Origin: Chitinophagaceae bacterium
GTDB lineage: Bacteria; Bacteroidota; Bacteroidia; Chitinophagales; Chitinophagaceae
Direction: 5' to 3'
Length of the DNA stretch: 64,000 nucleotides
Assembly: GCA_947454235.1 (NCBI GenBank)
Contig: CANGIY010000013.1
Span: forward strand, 1 to 64,000
This document shows, one piece after another, positions 8,188 to 17,530 of the stretch. Each line of letters begins with the position of its first letter. Positions within the stretch are counted from its first letter, which is position 1. Below the pieces are notes generated by a model that was not told the origin of the DNA, made no database searches, and saw nothing but the letters and a program-made list of their open reading frames with translations. A program made the translations under genes and the position numbers.

Positions 8188-9468
8188 ATGTTACGCGACA
8201 CAGCCATTTTTAACTTAATACACGAAGAGCTTCACCGCCAAAGGCAGGGACTCGAATTAATAGCATCAGAAAACTTCACCAGCTATCAGGTGATGCAAGC
8301 CATGGGCAGTGCTATGACCAATAAGTATGCTGAAGGCTACCCCGGTCGCAGGTACTACGGTGGTTGTGAAGTAGTTGACAAAAGCGAGCAACTGGCTATT
8401 GACCGTGCAAAGGAGATTTTTGGTGTTGATTTTGCGAATGTGCAGCCACACAGCGGCGCGCAGGCAAACGCGGCTTTGATGCTGGCAGTACTGCAACCCG
8501 GCGATACCATTTTAGGGCTTGACCTTAGTATGGGTGGGCACCTGACACATGGTTCAGCAGTGAACTTTTCAGGTAAATTGTACAACCCGGTATTCTATGG
8601 CGTGAAAAAAGAAACAGGCTATGTCGATTACGACCTCATGGAAAGTCAGGCGATAGCCCACAAACCTAAATTGATTATATGTGGCGCATCAGCTTATAGC
8701 CGCGACTGGGATTATCCTCGTATTCGTGCAATTGCCGATAAAGTGGGAGCACTTGTCATGGCCGACATATCTCACCCTGCCGGCCTTATTTCAAAAGGTC
8801 TTTTGAGTAGTCCGTTCGATCATTGCCACTTTGTAACTACCACTACGCATAAAACCTTGAGGGGACCTCGCGGTGGATTGATTCTGATGAAGAATGACTT
8901 TGAAAACCCTTGGGGCATCAAAGGTCCAAAAGGCGAAATACGAACCATGAGCCAGCTCATTGACCTTGCGGTTTTCCCCGGCACACAGGGCGGCCCGCTT
9001 GAGCACGTAATTGCAGCCAAAGCAGTAGCATTCTATGAAATTCTACAGGATAGCTTCATGGATTATGGCAAACAAGTAATTTCAAATGCTCAGGCGCTGG
9101 CAAATGCATTCAGAGCAAAAGACTACAATATTGTTTCAGGTGGTACCGATAACCACTTATTGCTGATAGACCTACGTAACAAAAACATAAGCGGTAAAAA
9201 ATCGGAGAATGTGCTTGTACAAGCTGACATCACGCTGAACAAGAACATGGTTCCTTACGACGACAAGTCGCCTTTTATCACATCAGGCATCAGGGTGGGT
9301 GTACCCGCTGTAACTACCCGTGGTATGAAAGAAGAAGACATGCCGCAAATTGTAAACTGGATTGACAGGGTACTTAATGAACCTGAAAATGAAAAAGTAA
9401 TAGCAGCAGTTAAGGGAGAAGTAAATGAATACATGAAAGCATTTCCGCTTTACCCCGGATTGGAATAA
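8188..9468 (+). CDS. glyA: Serine hydroxymethyltransferase GlyA
   Basis: PLP enzyme interconverting serine and glycine with tetrahydrofolate, the main source of one-carbon units. The 426-residue protein starts straight into the conserved ELIASENF segment, has YGGCEVVD, the QPHSGAQAN cofactor region and the Schiff-base Lys222 in [14 protein letters not shown]. It is monocistronic, with its own -7 box upstream and a strong hairpin downstream. Confidence 0.97.
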   Translation: MLRDTAIFNLIHEELHRQRQGLELIASENFTSYQVMQAMGSAMTNKYAEGYPGRRYYGGCEVVDKSEQLAIDRAKEIFGVDFANVQPHSGAQANAALMLAVLQPGDTILGLDLSMGGHLTHGSAVNFSGKLYNPVFYGVKKETGYVDYDLMESQAIAHKPKLIICGASAYSRDWDYPRIRAIADKVGALVMADISHPAGLISKGLLSSPFDHCHFVTTTTHKTLRGPRGGLILMKNDFENPWGIKGPKGEIRTMSQLIDLAVFPGTQGGPLEHVIAAKAVAFYEILQDSFMDYGKQVISNAQALANAFRAKDYNIVSGGTDNHLLLIDLRNKNISGKKSENVLVQADITLNKNMVPYDDKSPFITSGIRVGVPAVTTRGMKEEDMPQIVNWIDRVLNEPENEKVIAAVKGEVNEYMKAFPLYPGLE

Positions 9469-9491
9469 TGAAAATTGAAAATATTAATTGG

Positions 9492-9528
9492 AAGGGCCGA
9501 ATGAATCGCACATATTCATTCGGCCCTT
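9492..9528 (+). terminator. glyA terminator hairpin
   Basis: A perfect 15-bp stem (arms 9492-9506 and 9514-9528) with a 7-base loop, 24 bases after the glyA stop. The following T-run is short (TTGTTAATT), but stem strength makes a terminator the best reading. Confidence 0.75.
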
Positions 9529-9614
9529 GTTAATTCACACATTGTTATTAAATACAGGCTTCATTTTTAGATGTTCCGGACAAATATGACGATTTTGTTG
9601 CCAATTCAACGTAG

Positions 9615-10532
9615 ATGATAAAAAATTTATTCCTTTCAACTTTATTCATTTCAGTTGTCGGTGCTGCAAACGCTCAGAATGTAGAACCGGGTAGTTTCAA
9701 GTGCGGCTGGAACACCTATAAAGCTGTCACAGTTATACATGAATACACTTTTAGTTATGTTTTAAAAGACAGCGTAAAATTATACCTCGCCGATAGCGCC
9801 AAAACATACATTGCGAAAGACAGCGAGTGCGTAATGTCAACCAGTTTTCCGTTCAGGGATGCTAACACATTTAAATCTGCCAGCTACTACAAACAAAGGA
9901 AACTTGTAAAGTCAGAAGAATACAGAGACAAAGATTTACTCAACTCTAAGGAATTTAAGTACGACGATAAAGGAAGAAGGAGCGGTTTAATTGAATTCAA
10001 TTCTGTCACCGGTGCGCGTTCAAAAAAATCGTTTGACTACAGCTCCGACAAAAGTACCGGCGAAGCTGTAGTAACAGAAGTATCATACGTAAACGACCAG
10101 GTTGAATTTTATACTAAATCGTACTACAACAAAGAAAATCAAAAAATAAAAGAAGTAAGGCTGAATAACAACAACAAAGACATTGTTCATACCGAGACTT
10201 TTTCTTACAACGAAGCTGGCAAGTTGAAAGAGCGCAAAGTGCATTTTCACGAGTTCAATGTCACAAAAACATTCCCTGAATCAGTAGGCGAAAACCCTGC
10301 CAAATGTTTCAGGATGACTGGTATGAACATGCCTGAAAAACCTACGCCTGCAACAAAAGTCGCTTTCCTTAAAAAGCTCATAATGAAAAATAAGGTACTT
10401 TTGAGCGACCCCGACTGCAAGGAATTTGAATATAAATTCAACAGCCCCGATTGCGAAGTAATTGCAAGCAGTATTAAGGGGAGTTCAAACAAACAAGTCG
10501 TATTCCGTTGGAAGGAGAGGATATTAAAGTAG
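9615..10532 (+). CDS. Secreted protein of unknown function
   Basis: 305 residues with a clear signal peptide (hydrophobic core FLSTLFISVVG, cleavage after ANA). The mature part is rich in Lys, Tyr and Asp and contains motifs such as FKYDDKGRRSG and FSYNEAGKLKER, which resemble the short YD/MORN-like units of secreted Bacteroidota proteins. No catalytic motif or T9SS tail is seen, so it is probably periplasmic. The 3' end overlaps the next frame by 25 bases. Confidence 0.65.
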   Translation: MIKNLFLSTLFISVVGAANAQNVEPGSFKCGWNTYKAVTVIHEYTFSYVLKDSVKLYLADSAKTYIAKDSECVMSTSFPFRDANTFKSASYYKQRKLVKSEEYRDKDLLNSKEFKYDDKGRRSGLIEFNSVTGARSKKSFDYSSDKSTGEAVVTEVSYVNDQVEFYTKSYYNKENQKIKEVRLNNNNKDIVHTETFSYNEAGKLKERKVHFHEFNVTKTFPESVGENPAKCFRMTGMNMPEKPTPATKVAFLKKLIMKNKVLLSDPDCKEFEYKFNSPDCEVIASSIKGSSNKQVVFRWKERILK

Positions 10533-10942
10533 GATTCAACTGGAAACTGGCAGCAGTTTCAATACCTGCCGGTTTAGCCATTGGGGCACTAACAGCCCTG
10601 AATGTGAACCTGAAAATTGAACAATTCATCTGGCTGTTCTTTATGATGGGTATTGCCGGCTTACAAGGCTGGTTTTTAGAACGGGGCTTTTTCAAAAACG
10701 GCTTTTTTACAGGGCTACTCACCACGCTTTTTGCGTTTGTAATGCATGCTTTCAGGCTACCGGTATTGCTTTCTTACCACCCGGATGTACGAAAAATGGT
10801 ATTGGAAATGGGACACCCTGAACAAGCAGTTTGGATAGTTTTCATGCTCGATTTGCTCAAAGGACTTGTATATGCTGTTTCGCAGGGCGTATTCAATACG
10901 GTTATGGGGTTTGGAATGGAGAAATTAAAGAACCAACAGTAA
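10508..10942 (+). CDS. Small integral membrane protein, unknown function
   Basis: 144 residues with three or four hydrophobic helices (about 13-30, 37-55, 62-80 and 95-130). No family recognised. The frame has no ATG near its start; a TTG at 10508, inside the end of the preceding gene, is the only likely initiator between an in-frame stop at 10475 and the first hydrophobic helix. The 25-base overlap suggests translational coupling to the secreted protein. Start uncertain, coding status likely. Confidence 0.55.
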   Translation: MEGEDIKVGFNWKLAAVSIPAGLAIGALTALNVNLKIEQFIWLFFMMGIAGLQGWFLERGFFKNGFFTGLLTTLFAFVMHAFRLPVLLSYHPDVRKMVLEMGHPEQAVWIVFMLDLLKGLVYAVSQGVFNTVMGFGMEKLKNQQ

Positions 10943-11021
10943 TTGTGTGTTACTTTATCACGAATAACACTATCTAAGTTGTAACTTGCGTCGCAAAATA
11001 AACCTAAAAAATTTCAGATAA

Positions 11022-12008
11022 ATGTTGAAAATTGCCGTACTCGGTGCCGGTCATTTAGGAAAAATACATATTCAGCAATGGTTGGAAGTACAAGGTATTG
11101 AGCTGGTGGGCTTTTTTGACCCCGATGACAATAACGCTGCCGACGCAACTGCCAAATACAATGTGAATCGTTTTGAGGATATTGATGCCCTCATCAATTC
11201 TGTTGATGCAGTTGATATTGTTGCTACAACTTCGTCTCATTACGAACTGGCAGTGAAGTGCATTCACGCCGGCAAGCATATCTTCATAGAAAAACCATTG
11301 GCTAATACGCTCGAAGAGGGCAAGGAGCTGGTGAAGCTTGTTGGTGAAGCAAATGTAAAATGTCAGGTAGGGCACGTAGAGCGCTACAACCCTGCATTTC
11401 TTGCACTTGCCGACCAGGAGATGGCACCCTTATTCATTGAAGCGCACAGGCTTTCTCAGTTCAAGCCCCGCGGAACAGATGTTTCTGTGATACTTGACCT
11501 AATGATTCACGACATTGACATGGTAATGCACCTTGTTAAGTCACCGGTAAAGCGTATTTCAGCTAGTGGTGTAGCGGTAATCAGCGAAACGGCTGACATT
11601 GCAAACGCACGCATTGAGTTTGACAATGGTTGTGTGGCTAACCTTACTTCAAGCCGCATATCTCTCAAAAACATGCGCAAGCTAAGGTTGTTTCAAAGGG
11701 ATGCCTACATTGGTATTGATTTCCTAGAAAAGAAAACAGAAGTTATCAGAATCAAGGATGCAGGATTGGCTACCGGATTTATGGACTTCCCAATTGAATT
11801 GGCATCGGGTGATAAAAAAACGATTTCTGTTCAAATGCCAAACATCAGCAACGTAAACGCTATTAATCGCGAATTGGCTGATTTTGCTGACGCAATCATC
11901 AACAACAAACCTGTAAAAGTATCGGTAATTGATGGTTACAAAGCGATGGAAGTTGCCCACGAAATTTTAGAAAAAATGAGTGTTCACAACAAAAGCTACA
12001 ATGTTTAG
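11022..12008 (+). CDS. Gfo/Idh/MocA-family oxidoreductase
   Basis: NAD(P)-dependent sugar-type dehydrogenase of 328 residues. The Rossmann fingerprint VLGAGHLGKIH (6-16), an Asp at the end of strand 2 (FFDPD, 33), the family signature EKP (90-92) and the VGHVERYNP and IHDIDM segments that line the active site are present. It heads a run with a lipoprotein, a polyprenyl sugar-phosphate transferase and cvfB (gaps of 36, 5 and 23 bases), so it may modify a nucleotide sugar for an envelope glycan. The substrate is not identified. Confidence 0.85.
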   Translation: MLKIAVLGAGHLGKIHIQQWLEVQGIELVGFFDPDDNNAADATAKYNVNRFEDIDALINSVDAVDIVATTSSHYELAVKCIHAGKHIFIEKPLANTLEEGKELVKLVGEANVKCQVGHVERYNPAFLALADQEMAPLFIEAHRLSQFKPRGTDVSVILDLMIHDIDMVMHLVKSPVKRISASGVAVISETADIANARIEFDNGCVANLTSSRISLKNMRKLRLFQRDAYIGIDFLEKKTEVIRIKDAGLATGFMDFPIELASGDKKTISVQMPNISNVNAINRELADFADAIINNKPVKVSVIDGYKAMEVAHEILEKMSVHNKSYNV

Positions 12009-12044
12009 CTAGAATCTTCGTTATAGGTTCAGGCATTCGTTATC

Positions 12045-12872
12045 ATGAGATTATTCAGAGGTTTAATTGCTTTATTCATTACTGCTACTGCTTTTACGGG
12101 TTGTAATATTATCAATCCCGCCGAACAAATACCTACTTATATTAAAGTAGATAGTTTTACGCTTAAGGCAAACCCGGTGTTGGCGCCACAACCCTATTTA
12201 TCTTCTCAAATCACAAGTGTTTGGGCATATTACAACGGAATCAATATTGGTGCTTTTGATTTACCTGCACAAATTCCGGTGATTGCAAATGGCAGAGGGA
12301 CATTGACGCTTGAACCAGCAGTAGCTTTGAACGGGCTCAATAACTTCGTTGCTATCTATCCGTTTTACCAAAACGATACATTTTCATTTGATGCCAAACC
12401 TGGACAAGTAATTAGTCACGAAGGCACAACCAAGTTTTATAACAACATTGTTCGCAATTACGGTTTCACATTCAAACAAGATACCATTGCAAGCGTACCG
12501 GTCAATTACGATTACGCCAATGCAACCTATATCATCAACCTGCCAAGTGCCAACGATTCTTGCGTTTGGTACTCTATCTCAAGCTACTATTGGGAGCAAA
12601 ATGTTGATGCATATCTGGAATTTGATTATATCGGCACAAACTCGTTCTACATTGGTGTGCAAAGCAACCTGAACGGAACGGGCGTATATAAATTACTGTA
12701 TTTGGCGGGCATAAATCCATCAACTACATGGAAGAAATTCTATTTAGGCTTGAAGGACTACCGCGCTCAATACAAAGCTGATAACTATAACTTTTTTATA
12801 AAATCTTCGCTCGATCCCGGGTCTAATTCGGGTCAGGTAAAGATTAAAAACTTGCAGTTCATCCATTTCTAG
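12045..12872 (+). CDS. Lipoprotein of unknown function
   Basis: 275 residues with a lipoprotein signal peptide (lipobox FTGC, Cys20). The mature part is beta-rich and resembles a carbohydrate-binding-like sandwich (IKVDSFTLKAN near the start, then alternating strands up to the C-terminal IKNLQFIHF), but no named family is certain. It lies 5 bases ahead of the sugar transferase and 36 after the oxidoreductase, so a role in envelope glycan assembly is plausible. Confidence 0.7.
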   Translation: MRLFRGLIALFITATAFTGCNIINPAEQIPTYIKVDSFTLKANPVLAPQPYLSSQITSVWAYYNGINIGAFDLPAQIPVIANGRGTLTLEPAVALNGLNNFVAIYPFYQNDTFSFDAKPGQVISHEGTTKFYNNIVRNYGFTFKQDTIASVPVNYDYANATYIINLPSANDSCVWYSISSYYWEQNVDAYLEFDYIGTNSFYIGVQSNLNGTGVYKLLYLAGINPSTTWKKFYLGLKDYRAQYKADNYNFFIKSSLDPGSNSGQVKIKNLQFIHF

Positions 12873-12877
12873 TAAAC

Positions 12878-14302
12878 ATGTACCTAAGCCCATCAAAAAA
12901 AAATGCAATCAAGACACTGGTAGTCGTTGACTACCTTGCTGTTTCGTTAGCATGGTTGGTGTTTTGGATGTACAGGCAGAATCTGCTTTATCATTACCCT
13001 TATTTCGATACGCTACACCAGTTTTTGTTGCGCGATGTTATCAATACATTCATAGTAATACCGGTAGGTTTTTTATTTCTCTATTTGCTATCGGGCACCT
13101 ACTACGACCTTTATAGAAAGTCGCGCCTGCACGAACTGGTGAGAACGCTTATTTCTTCGGTTTTGGGCTGTACGGGAGTTTCAATTATTGTATTTTCCAA
13201 CGATGCCGGCGACTATAATTACTTCATCAACGCTATAGGGCACTACCTGTTCATACATACAGTTTTTGCTGTTGTTTCAAGGCAATTGCTGTTATACAGG
13301 GTTAAGCAGAACCTCGTTAAAGGAAAAGAAGGTTTCAACACTTTAATTATTGGTGGCAATCAGCAGGCAATTACAATCTACAAGCAAATGACCGAAGCCT
13401 GCAAAGCACTGGGCAACAAATTCATCGGTTTTATTTATTCCAACCGGGAGTCATCGAACGGTATGAGTCAATACCTTACAAAACTTGGCGACCTCTCTCA
13501 GCTTGAAGAAATCATTGACAAATACCTCATTGAAGAAGTGATTCTCGCTGTCGATTCTTCAGAACACCATTTGCTGGAAAACATCTTAACCCGCCTTAGT
13601 TACCGACCGGTAGAGGTAAAGGTGCTTCCCGACTATTACGACATTTTGAGTGGCTCGGTGAAAACCAGCAATGTGTACGACGCAGTACTGATTCAAATTC
13701 ACCCTACCCTGATGCCTGATTGGCAACGGGTGTGCAAGCGTGTTATTGACATTATCTGTTCAGGATTTGCACTATTGGTATTAACGCCTGTATTGTTGCT
13801 CAATGCCATAATGGTTAAATCGACATCATCGGGCCCTATTTTCTACAGGCAGGAGCGCATTGGTCGTTTTGGTCGCCCGTTTTTCATCATCAAGTTCAGG
13901 TCAATGTTTGTAGACGCTGAAAAAGGCGGGCCGGCATTATCGAGTAAATCAGACAGCCGCATTACCTCGTGGGGTAAGATCATGAGAAAGTGGCGCCTTG
14001 ATGAATTACCGCAGTTTTTCAACATCATTAAGGGCGATATGTCGTTGGTGGGCCCACGCCCTGAAAGGAAACATTTCATTGACATTATATGTCAGACACA
14101 CCCACAGTATAAGTACCTGCACAAAGTAAAACCGGGGCTTACATCGTGGGGAATGGTGCAGTATGGTTATGCAGAAAATGTAGAACAAATGATTGAGCGC
14201 ATGCGCTACGACCTGCTTTACATTGAAAACTGCTCAATAGCCCTCGACATCAAAATTGTACTCTACACCATCATTGTAATAGTTGAGGGAAGGGGTAAAT
14301 AA
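12878..14302 (+). CDS. Polyprenyl-phosphate sugar-1-phosphate transferase (WcaJ/PssY type)
   Basis: Membrane-bound initiating glycosyltransferase of 474 residues that loads a sugar-1-phosphate on undecaprenyl phosphate at the cytoplasmic face. Domains in order: four N-terminal helices (to about residue 135), a CoA-binding-like Rossmann segment (about 145-260), and the C-terminal bacterial sugar transferase core with KRVIDII, the FRSM region, RKWRLDELPQ and GPRPERK. It would start an exopolysaccharide, O-antigen or surface-anchor glycan. No other glycosyltransferase is adjacent, so later steps must be encoded elsewhere. Confidence 0.9.
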   Translation: MYLSPSKKNAIKTLVVVDYLAVSLAWLVFWMYRQNLLYHYPYFDTLHQFLLRDVINTFIVIPVGFLFLYLLSGTYYDLYRKSRLHELVRTLISSVLGCTGVSIIVFSNDAGDYNYFINAIGHYLFIHTVFAVVSRQLLLYRVKQNLVKGKEGFNTLIIGGNQQAITIYKQMTEACKALGNKFIGFIYSNRESSNGMSQYLTKLGDLSQLEEIIDKYLIEEVILAVDSSEHHLLENILTRLSYRPVEVKVLPDYYDILSGSVKTSNVYDAVLIQIHPTLMPDWQRVCKRVIDIICSGFALLVLTPVLLLNAIMVKSTSSGPIFYRQERIGRFGRPFFIIKFRSMFVDAEKGGPALSSKSDSRITSWGKIMRKWRLDELPQFFNIIKGDMSLVGPRPERKHFIDIICQTHPQYKYLHKVKPGLTSWGMVQYGYAENVEQMIERMRYDLLYIENCSIALDIKIVLYTIIVIVEGRGK

Positions 14303-14325
14303 GTTAATTTTACAAAAAGTATTTT

Positions 14326-15156
14326 ATGGCAGAAATAGGCAAGTTCAACACATTACGGGTAGTGAAAGAAGTCGCATTCGGTGTGTACCTCGATGGTGGG
14401 GAAAGTGGCGAAATTCTGCTGCCCAACAGGTATGTACCCAAGGGCACAAAAATTGACGACGACATTAAAGTCTTTGTTTACCACGACAACGAACAAAGGC
14501 TGATTGCTACAACCGATATCCCGGTTGGGCAAGTAGGTGAAATCGCATACATGGAGGCTGTATCTGTTGCCGGCCAGGGTGCATTTATGAAATGGGGCAT
14601 TATGAAAGATGTGTTTGTGCCTATTTCTTTGATGGAATCGAGGATGGTGCGCGGGCGCAGTTACTTTATTTATTTGTTTATTGATGAAAGAACAGGTCGA
14701 GTTACGGGTAGTGAAAAGATTGATAGGGTACTATCAAATGCTTCGCTCACGATTAATGAAGGCGATTTAGTTGATTTATTGTTGTTCCAGCAAACCGACT
14801 TAGGATTTAAAACTATTATCAACAGCAAACATCTGGGTTTGCTGTACTTCAACGACCTTTTTGGTGATTTTGGAATAGGCGACAAAATGCAGGGCTTCGT
14901 TAAAGCCATTCGCCCCGATGGCAAAATAGACCTGATGCCAGGCAAAAAAGGCTACGAAAGAGTGGTGGGTGAAGAACAAAAAATACTGGATATGCTTGCG
15001 AACAACGACGGCTTCCTCCCCTACAACGACAAATCGGCACCCGAGGCAATCTACGCCCATTTTGGTATGAGCAAAAAAACCTTCAAAATGACCATTGGCG
15101 GGCTATATAAAAAGAAGGCTATCGAAATTGGAGATGATGGAATTAAGTTGATTTAA
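14326..15156 (+). CDS. cvfB: CvfB-family S1 RNA-binding protein
   Basis: 276 residues in the CvfB/YitL pattern: S1-like OB folds in series (about 1-60, 65-135 and 145-210) and a C-terminal winged helix (about 220-276, including FGMSKKTFKMTIGGLYKK). In Gram-positives CvfB affects RNA metabolism and virulence-gene expression; in Bacteroidota it is an uncharacterised RNA-binding protein. It is 23 bases behind the sugar transferase and probably cotranscribed. Confidence 0.85.
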   Translation: MAEIGKFNTLRVVKEVAFGVYLDGGESGEILLPNRYVPKGTKIDDDIKVFVYHDNEQRLIATTDIPVGQVGEIAYMEAVSVAGQGAFMKWGIMKDVFVPISLMESRMVRGRSYFIYLFIDERTGRVTGSEKIDRVLSNASLTINEGDLVDLLLFQQTDLGFKTIINSKHLGLLYFNDLFGDFGIGDKMQGFVKAIRPDGKIDLMPGKKGYERVVGEEQKILDMLANNDGFLPYNDKSAPEAIYAHFGMSKKTFKMTIGGLYKKKAIEIGDDGIKLI

Positions 15157-15211
15157 TTGCCCCCAAAAAACTAAATACCGCGCTGTTACGTAAATGATGT
15201 AAATTAAGCGT

Positions 15212-16057
15212 ATGATTTTAAGCTATTCGGCGAAAGATGGGAGTTTCTTCAGTATATTATCTAACCTGAAGCAACACGAACAGAACTTTTTCAGGGAGAA
15301 AAGCGACTTTACTACCCACTCTATTTTGTGGAATAAAGGTGCTGATGCATCAATCAATATAGATGGTGGCGACTACGTAATTAAACAAGGTGAAGCTATT
15401 GCCCTGATGCTGAATCAATCGTACTCCTTCCGTGATGCCGAAGCCATAGATATCATTCAATTCAATAGGGCTTTTTACTGTATTGTAAACCATGATACTG
15501 AAGTGGGTTGTGTCGGTCATTTATTCTTTGGTGCAAATGCACTGCAGTTTTTGCAGTTGACCGAAGAAGAAACCATGAAATTGCAAAGCTTCACCGATTT
15601 ATTGCGTTACGAAATCAATTCTGACCTTTTGAATTCAGTGTCAGTGATGCGCATGACATTGGCACTCATCATTATTCTACTTACGCGCGCAGCAAAACGG
15701 CAGTACCTCATTTTGGACGACTCAGGAGAACAATTTGGAATTTACAGGCAGTTTAACCTACTGGTCGAAATTCATTTCAGGCAGCAAAAACAAGTACAAT
15801 TTTATGCGGGTTTGTTGCATAAATCGCCTAAAACAATATCCAATATCTTTTCGTCTTATATTGGTCGTTCACCACTCAGTGTTATACACGAGCGAGTAGT
15901 AACTGAAGCCAAAAGACTCATGTTCTTCACTGAACGCTCCATGAAGGAAATAGCCTTTGAAATAGGGTTTGAAGACGTAGCTCACTTCAACAAATTCATT
16001 AAAACTGCCACAGGCAAAACACCCGGTCAAATCAGGAAAGAGCACATTGAACTTTGA
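15212..16057 (+). CDS. AraC-family transcriptional regulator
   Basis: 281 residues. The N-terminal half (to about residue 160) is cupin-like and probably senses a ligand; the C-terminal 100 residues form the AraC double helix-turn-helix, with the second helix pair recognisable in MKEIAFEIGFEDVAHFNKFIKTATGKTPGQIRK. It is encoded just ahead of, and in the same direction as, the YHS-to-LysE gene run starting at 16166, making that run the obvious candidate target. Confidence 0.85.
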   Translation: MILSYSAKDGSFFSILSNLKQHEQNFFREKSDFTTHSILWNKGADASINIDGGDYVIKQGEAIALMLNQSYSFRDAEAIDIIQFNRAFYCIVNHDTEVGCVGHLFFGANALQFLQLTEEETMKLQSFTDLLRYEINSDLLNSVSVMRMTLALIIILLTRAAKRQYLILDDSGEQFGIYRQFNLLVEIHFRQQKQVQFYAGLLHKSPKTISNIFSSYIGRSPLSVIHERVVTEAKRLMFFTERSMKEIAFEIGFEDVAHFNKFIKTATGKTPGQIRKEHIEL

Positions 16058-16119
16058 TTATAGGTACGGTATATTTTCTAGTTAGGGAAATATGTACAAT
16101 TAATCAGGAAGTTAGTCCA

Positions 16120-16150
16120 TTGATTGCACAGGCATAAAATCGTCACTTTG
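16120..16150 (+). promoter_or_regulatory. Probable promoter of the YHS-to-LysE gene run
   Basis: TTG (16120-16122), 20-base spacer, TCACTTTG (16143-16150): one mismatch from the -7 consensus at correct spacing, 15 bases before the YHS-protein ATG. Its position between the AraC-type gene and the run makes it the likely control point. Confidence 0.45.
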
Positions 16151-16165
16151 CATAAAATAAATACT

Positions 16166-16630
16166 ATGCAAAAATTCGGTTTAGGATTGCTTCTGTTGCT
16201 TTTCACGGTAAGCTTTTCATCGTTCGCACAAACTGACACAAGGCTCAGGAATTTCAACCTCAAAAACAGTGTAGCTATTCAGGGCTATGACCCTGTTGCC
16301 TATTTCACGCAACACAAAGCTATTAAAGGCATGAAGCAGTTTGCAGTAAATGCCGAAGGTGTTATCTACTACTGTTCATCAGAAGCCAACAAAGCATTGC
16401 TGGTTAGAAACTACAAAATGTACGAACCACAGTATGGCGGATGGTGTGCCTATGCAATGGGCTATACGGGAGAAAAAGTAGAAATAGACCCTGAAACCTA
16501 TAAAATTCTCGATGGCAAATTGTACCTGTTTTACCACACATGGACCAACAATACTTTGCCGAAATGGAATGCCAACGAAAAAGAACTTAAAACAAAGGCA
16601 GACAAATCATGGACTGCCATTTTCAAATAA
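16166..16630 (+). CDS. YHS-domain secreted protein
   Basis: 154 residues with a signal peptide (core LGLLLLLFTVSF, cleavage after FAQ) and one YHS domain (GYDPVAYF then YYCSSEANKALL), a metal-binding fold often found in heavy-metal handling or as a periplasmic accessory domain. The chosen ATG gives the signal peptide directly; upstream codons in the frame include the promoter box. It is the first gene of a six-gene run (gaps of 15, 4 and 2 bases, then overlaps). Confidence 0.8.
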   Translation: MQKFGLGLLLLLFTVSFSSFAQTDTRLRNFNLKNSVAIQGYDPVAYFTQHKAIKGMKQFAVNAEGVIYYCSSEANKALLVRNYKMYEPQYGGWCAYAMGYTGEKVEIDPETYKILDGKLYLFYHTWTNNTLPKWNANEKELKTKADKSWTAIFK

Positions 16631-16645
16631 GCAAACAACAAACAA

Positions 16646-17032
16646 ATGAAAAAGATAATTGACTGGGTATTAAGGTTGCTCGCTGCCATCATCATGGTGC
16701 AAACACTTTATTTCAAGTTTTCTGCCGCCCCTGAATCGGTGGATATTTTTACCAAAGTTGGTATAGAACCCTGGGGACGAATTGGCACCGGTATCGCTGA
16801 ACTGATTGCGAGTATTTTGTTGTTGATTCGTTCAACTGTGGTGTTTGGAGCTGCGATGGGTGTGGGTATAATGCTGGGTGCAGTAGCTGCGCACTTATTC
16901 ATAATAGGCATTGTTTCCCATAACGATGGTGGACTACTTTTTGCGTATGCTATGACTGTTTTGGTGAGCTGTGCGATACTTGTAGTTACCCGAAAACATG
17001 AGCTATTTAAATTATTAGGTAAACAAAAGTAA
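16646..17032 (+). CDS. DoxX-like membrane protein
   Basis: 128 residues with four predicted helices (about 8-24, 45-65, 68-90 and 96-115). Composition and the N-terminal LRLLAAIIMVQTLYFKFS segment match DoxX-like small inner membrane proteins, a family linked to oxidative or redox stress but without a settled reaction. Lies 15 bases after the YHS gene and 4 bases before the DinB gene. Confidence 0.65.
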   Translation: MKKIIDWVLRLLAAIIMVQTLYFKFSAAPESVDIFTKVGIEPWGRIGTGIAELIASILLLIRSTVVFGAAMGVGIMLGAVAAHLFIIGIVSHNDGGLLFAYAMTVLVSCAILVVTRKHELFKLLGKQK

Positions 17033-17036
17033 CACC

Positions 17037-17528
17037 ATGGGAATTCTACAGGAACAAAGCTTTGAACAAACAGAAAAACTTCGATTGCTGATTGCGCAAT
17101 TGACTGTTCAGGAATTTGTACAACCCGTACTTGCGTTGGGTAACTCAACCATCGGGCAACACGTAAGGCATATTATTGAATTGTGGCAATGCTGCCTTAG
17201 CGGTTATGAAAAAGGCCGTATCGACTACATCAATAGAGTAAGGAATTTACAGATTGAGGCTGACCCAACAATTGCCATTGATGCGCTAGAAGAAATACAA
17301 ATCAGTTTAAACAAGCCCGATATTCAACTACAGGTACTGACAGAGGGTAATTTCAAAGTACATTCGACTTACAACCGCGAAATATTATACAATATCGAGC
17401 ACACGATACACCACCTGGCAATTATTAAAGTAGCGTTGTTAGAATTGGGACTCGTTGGTAAAATTGATGCGAACTTTGGTATGGCGTATTCAACCATTAA
17501 ATACAAGGAATCGCTTCAAAAAGTCTAG
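17037..17528 (+). CDS. DinB-family protein
   Basis: 163 residues predicted all-helical. Histidines in the positions used by the DinB/YfiT four-helix metal site are visible: GQHVRHI (His42, His45) and the late NIEHTIHHLAII cluster near residue 120. Members include metal-dependent thiol transferases and many proteins of unknown reaction. Packed 2 bases ahead of the NRDE gene. Confidence 0.75.
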   Translation: MGILQEQSFEQTEKLRLLIAQLTVQEFVQPVLALGNSTIGQHVRHIIELWQCCLSGYEKGRIDYINRVRNLQIEADPTIAIDALEEIQISLNKPDIQLQVLTEGNFKVHSTYNREILYNIEHTIHHLAIIKVALLELGLVGKIDANFGMAYSTIKYKESLQKV

Positions 17529-17530
17529 CT

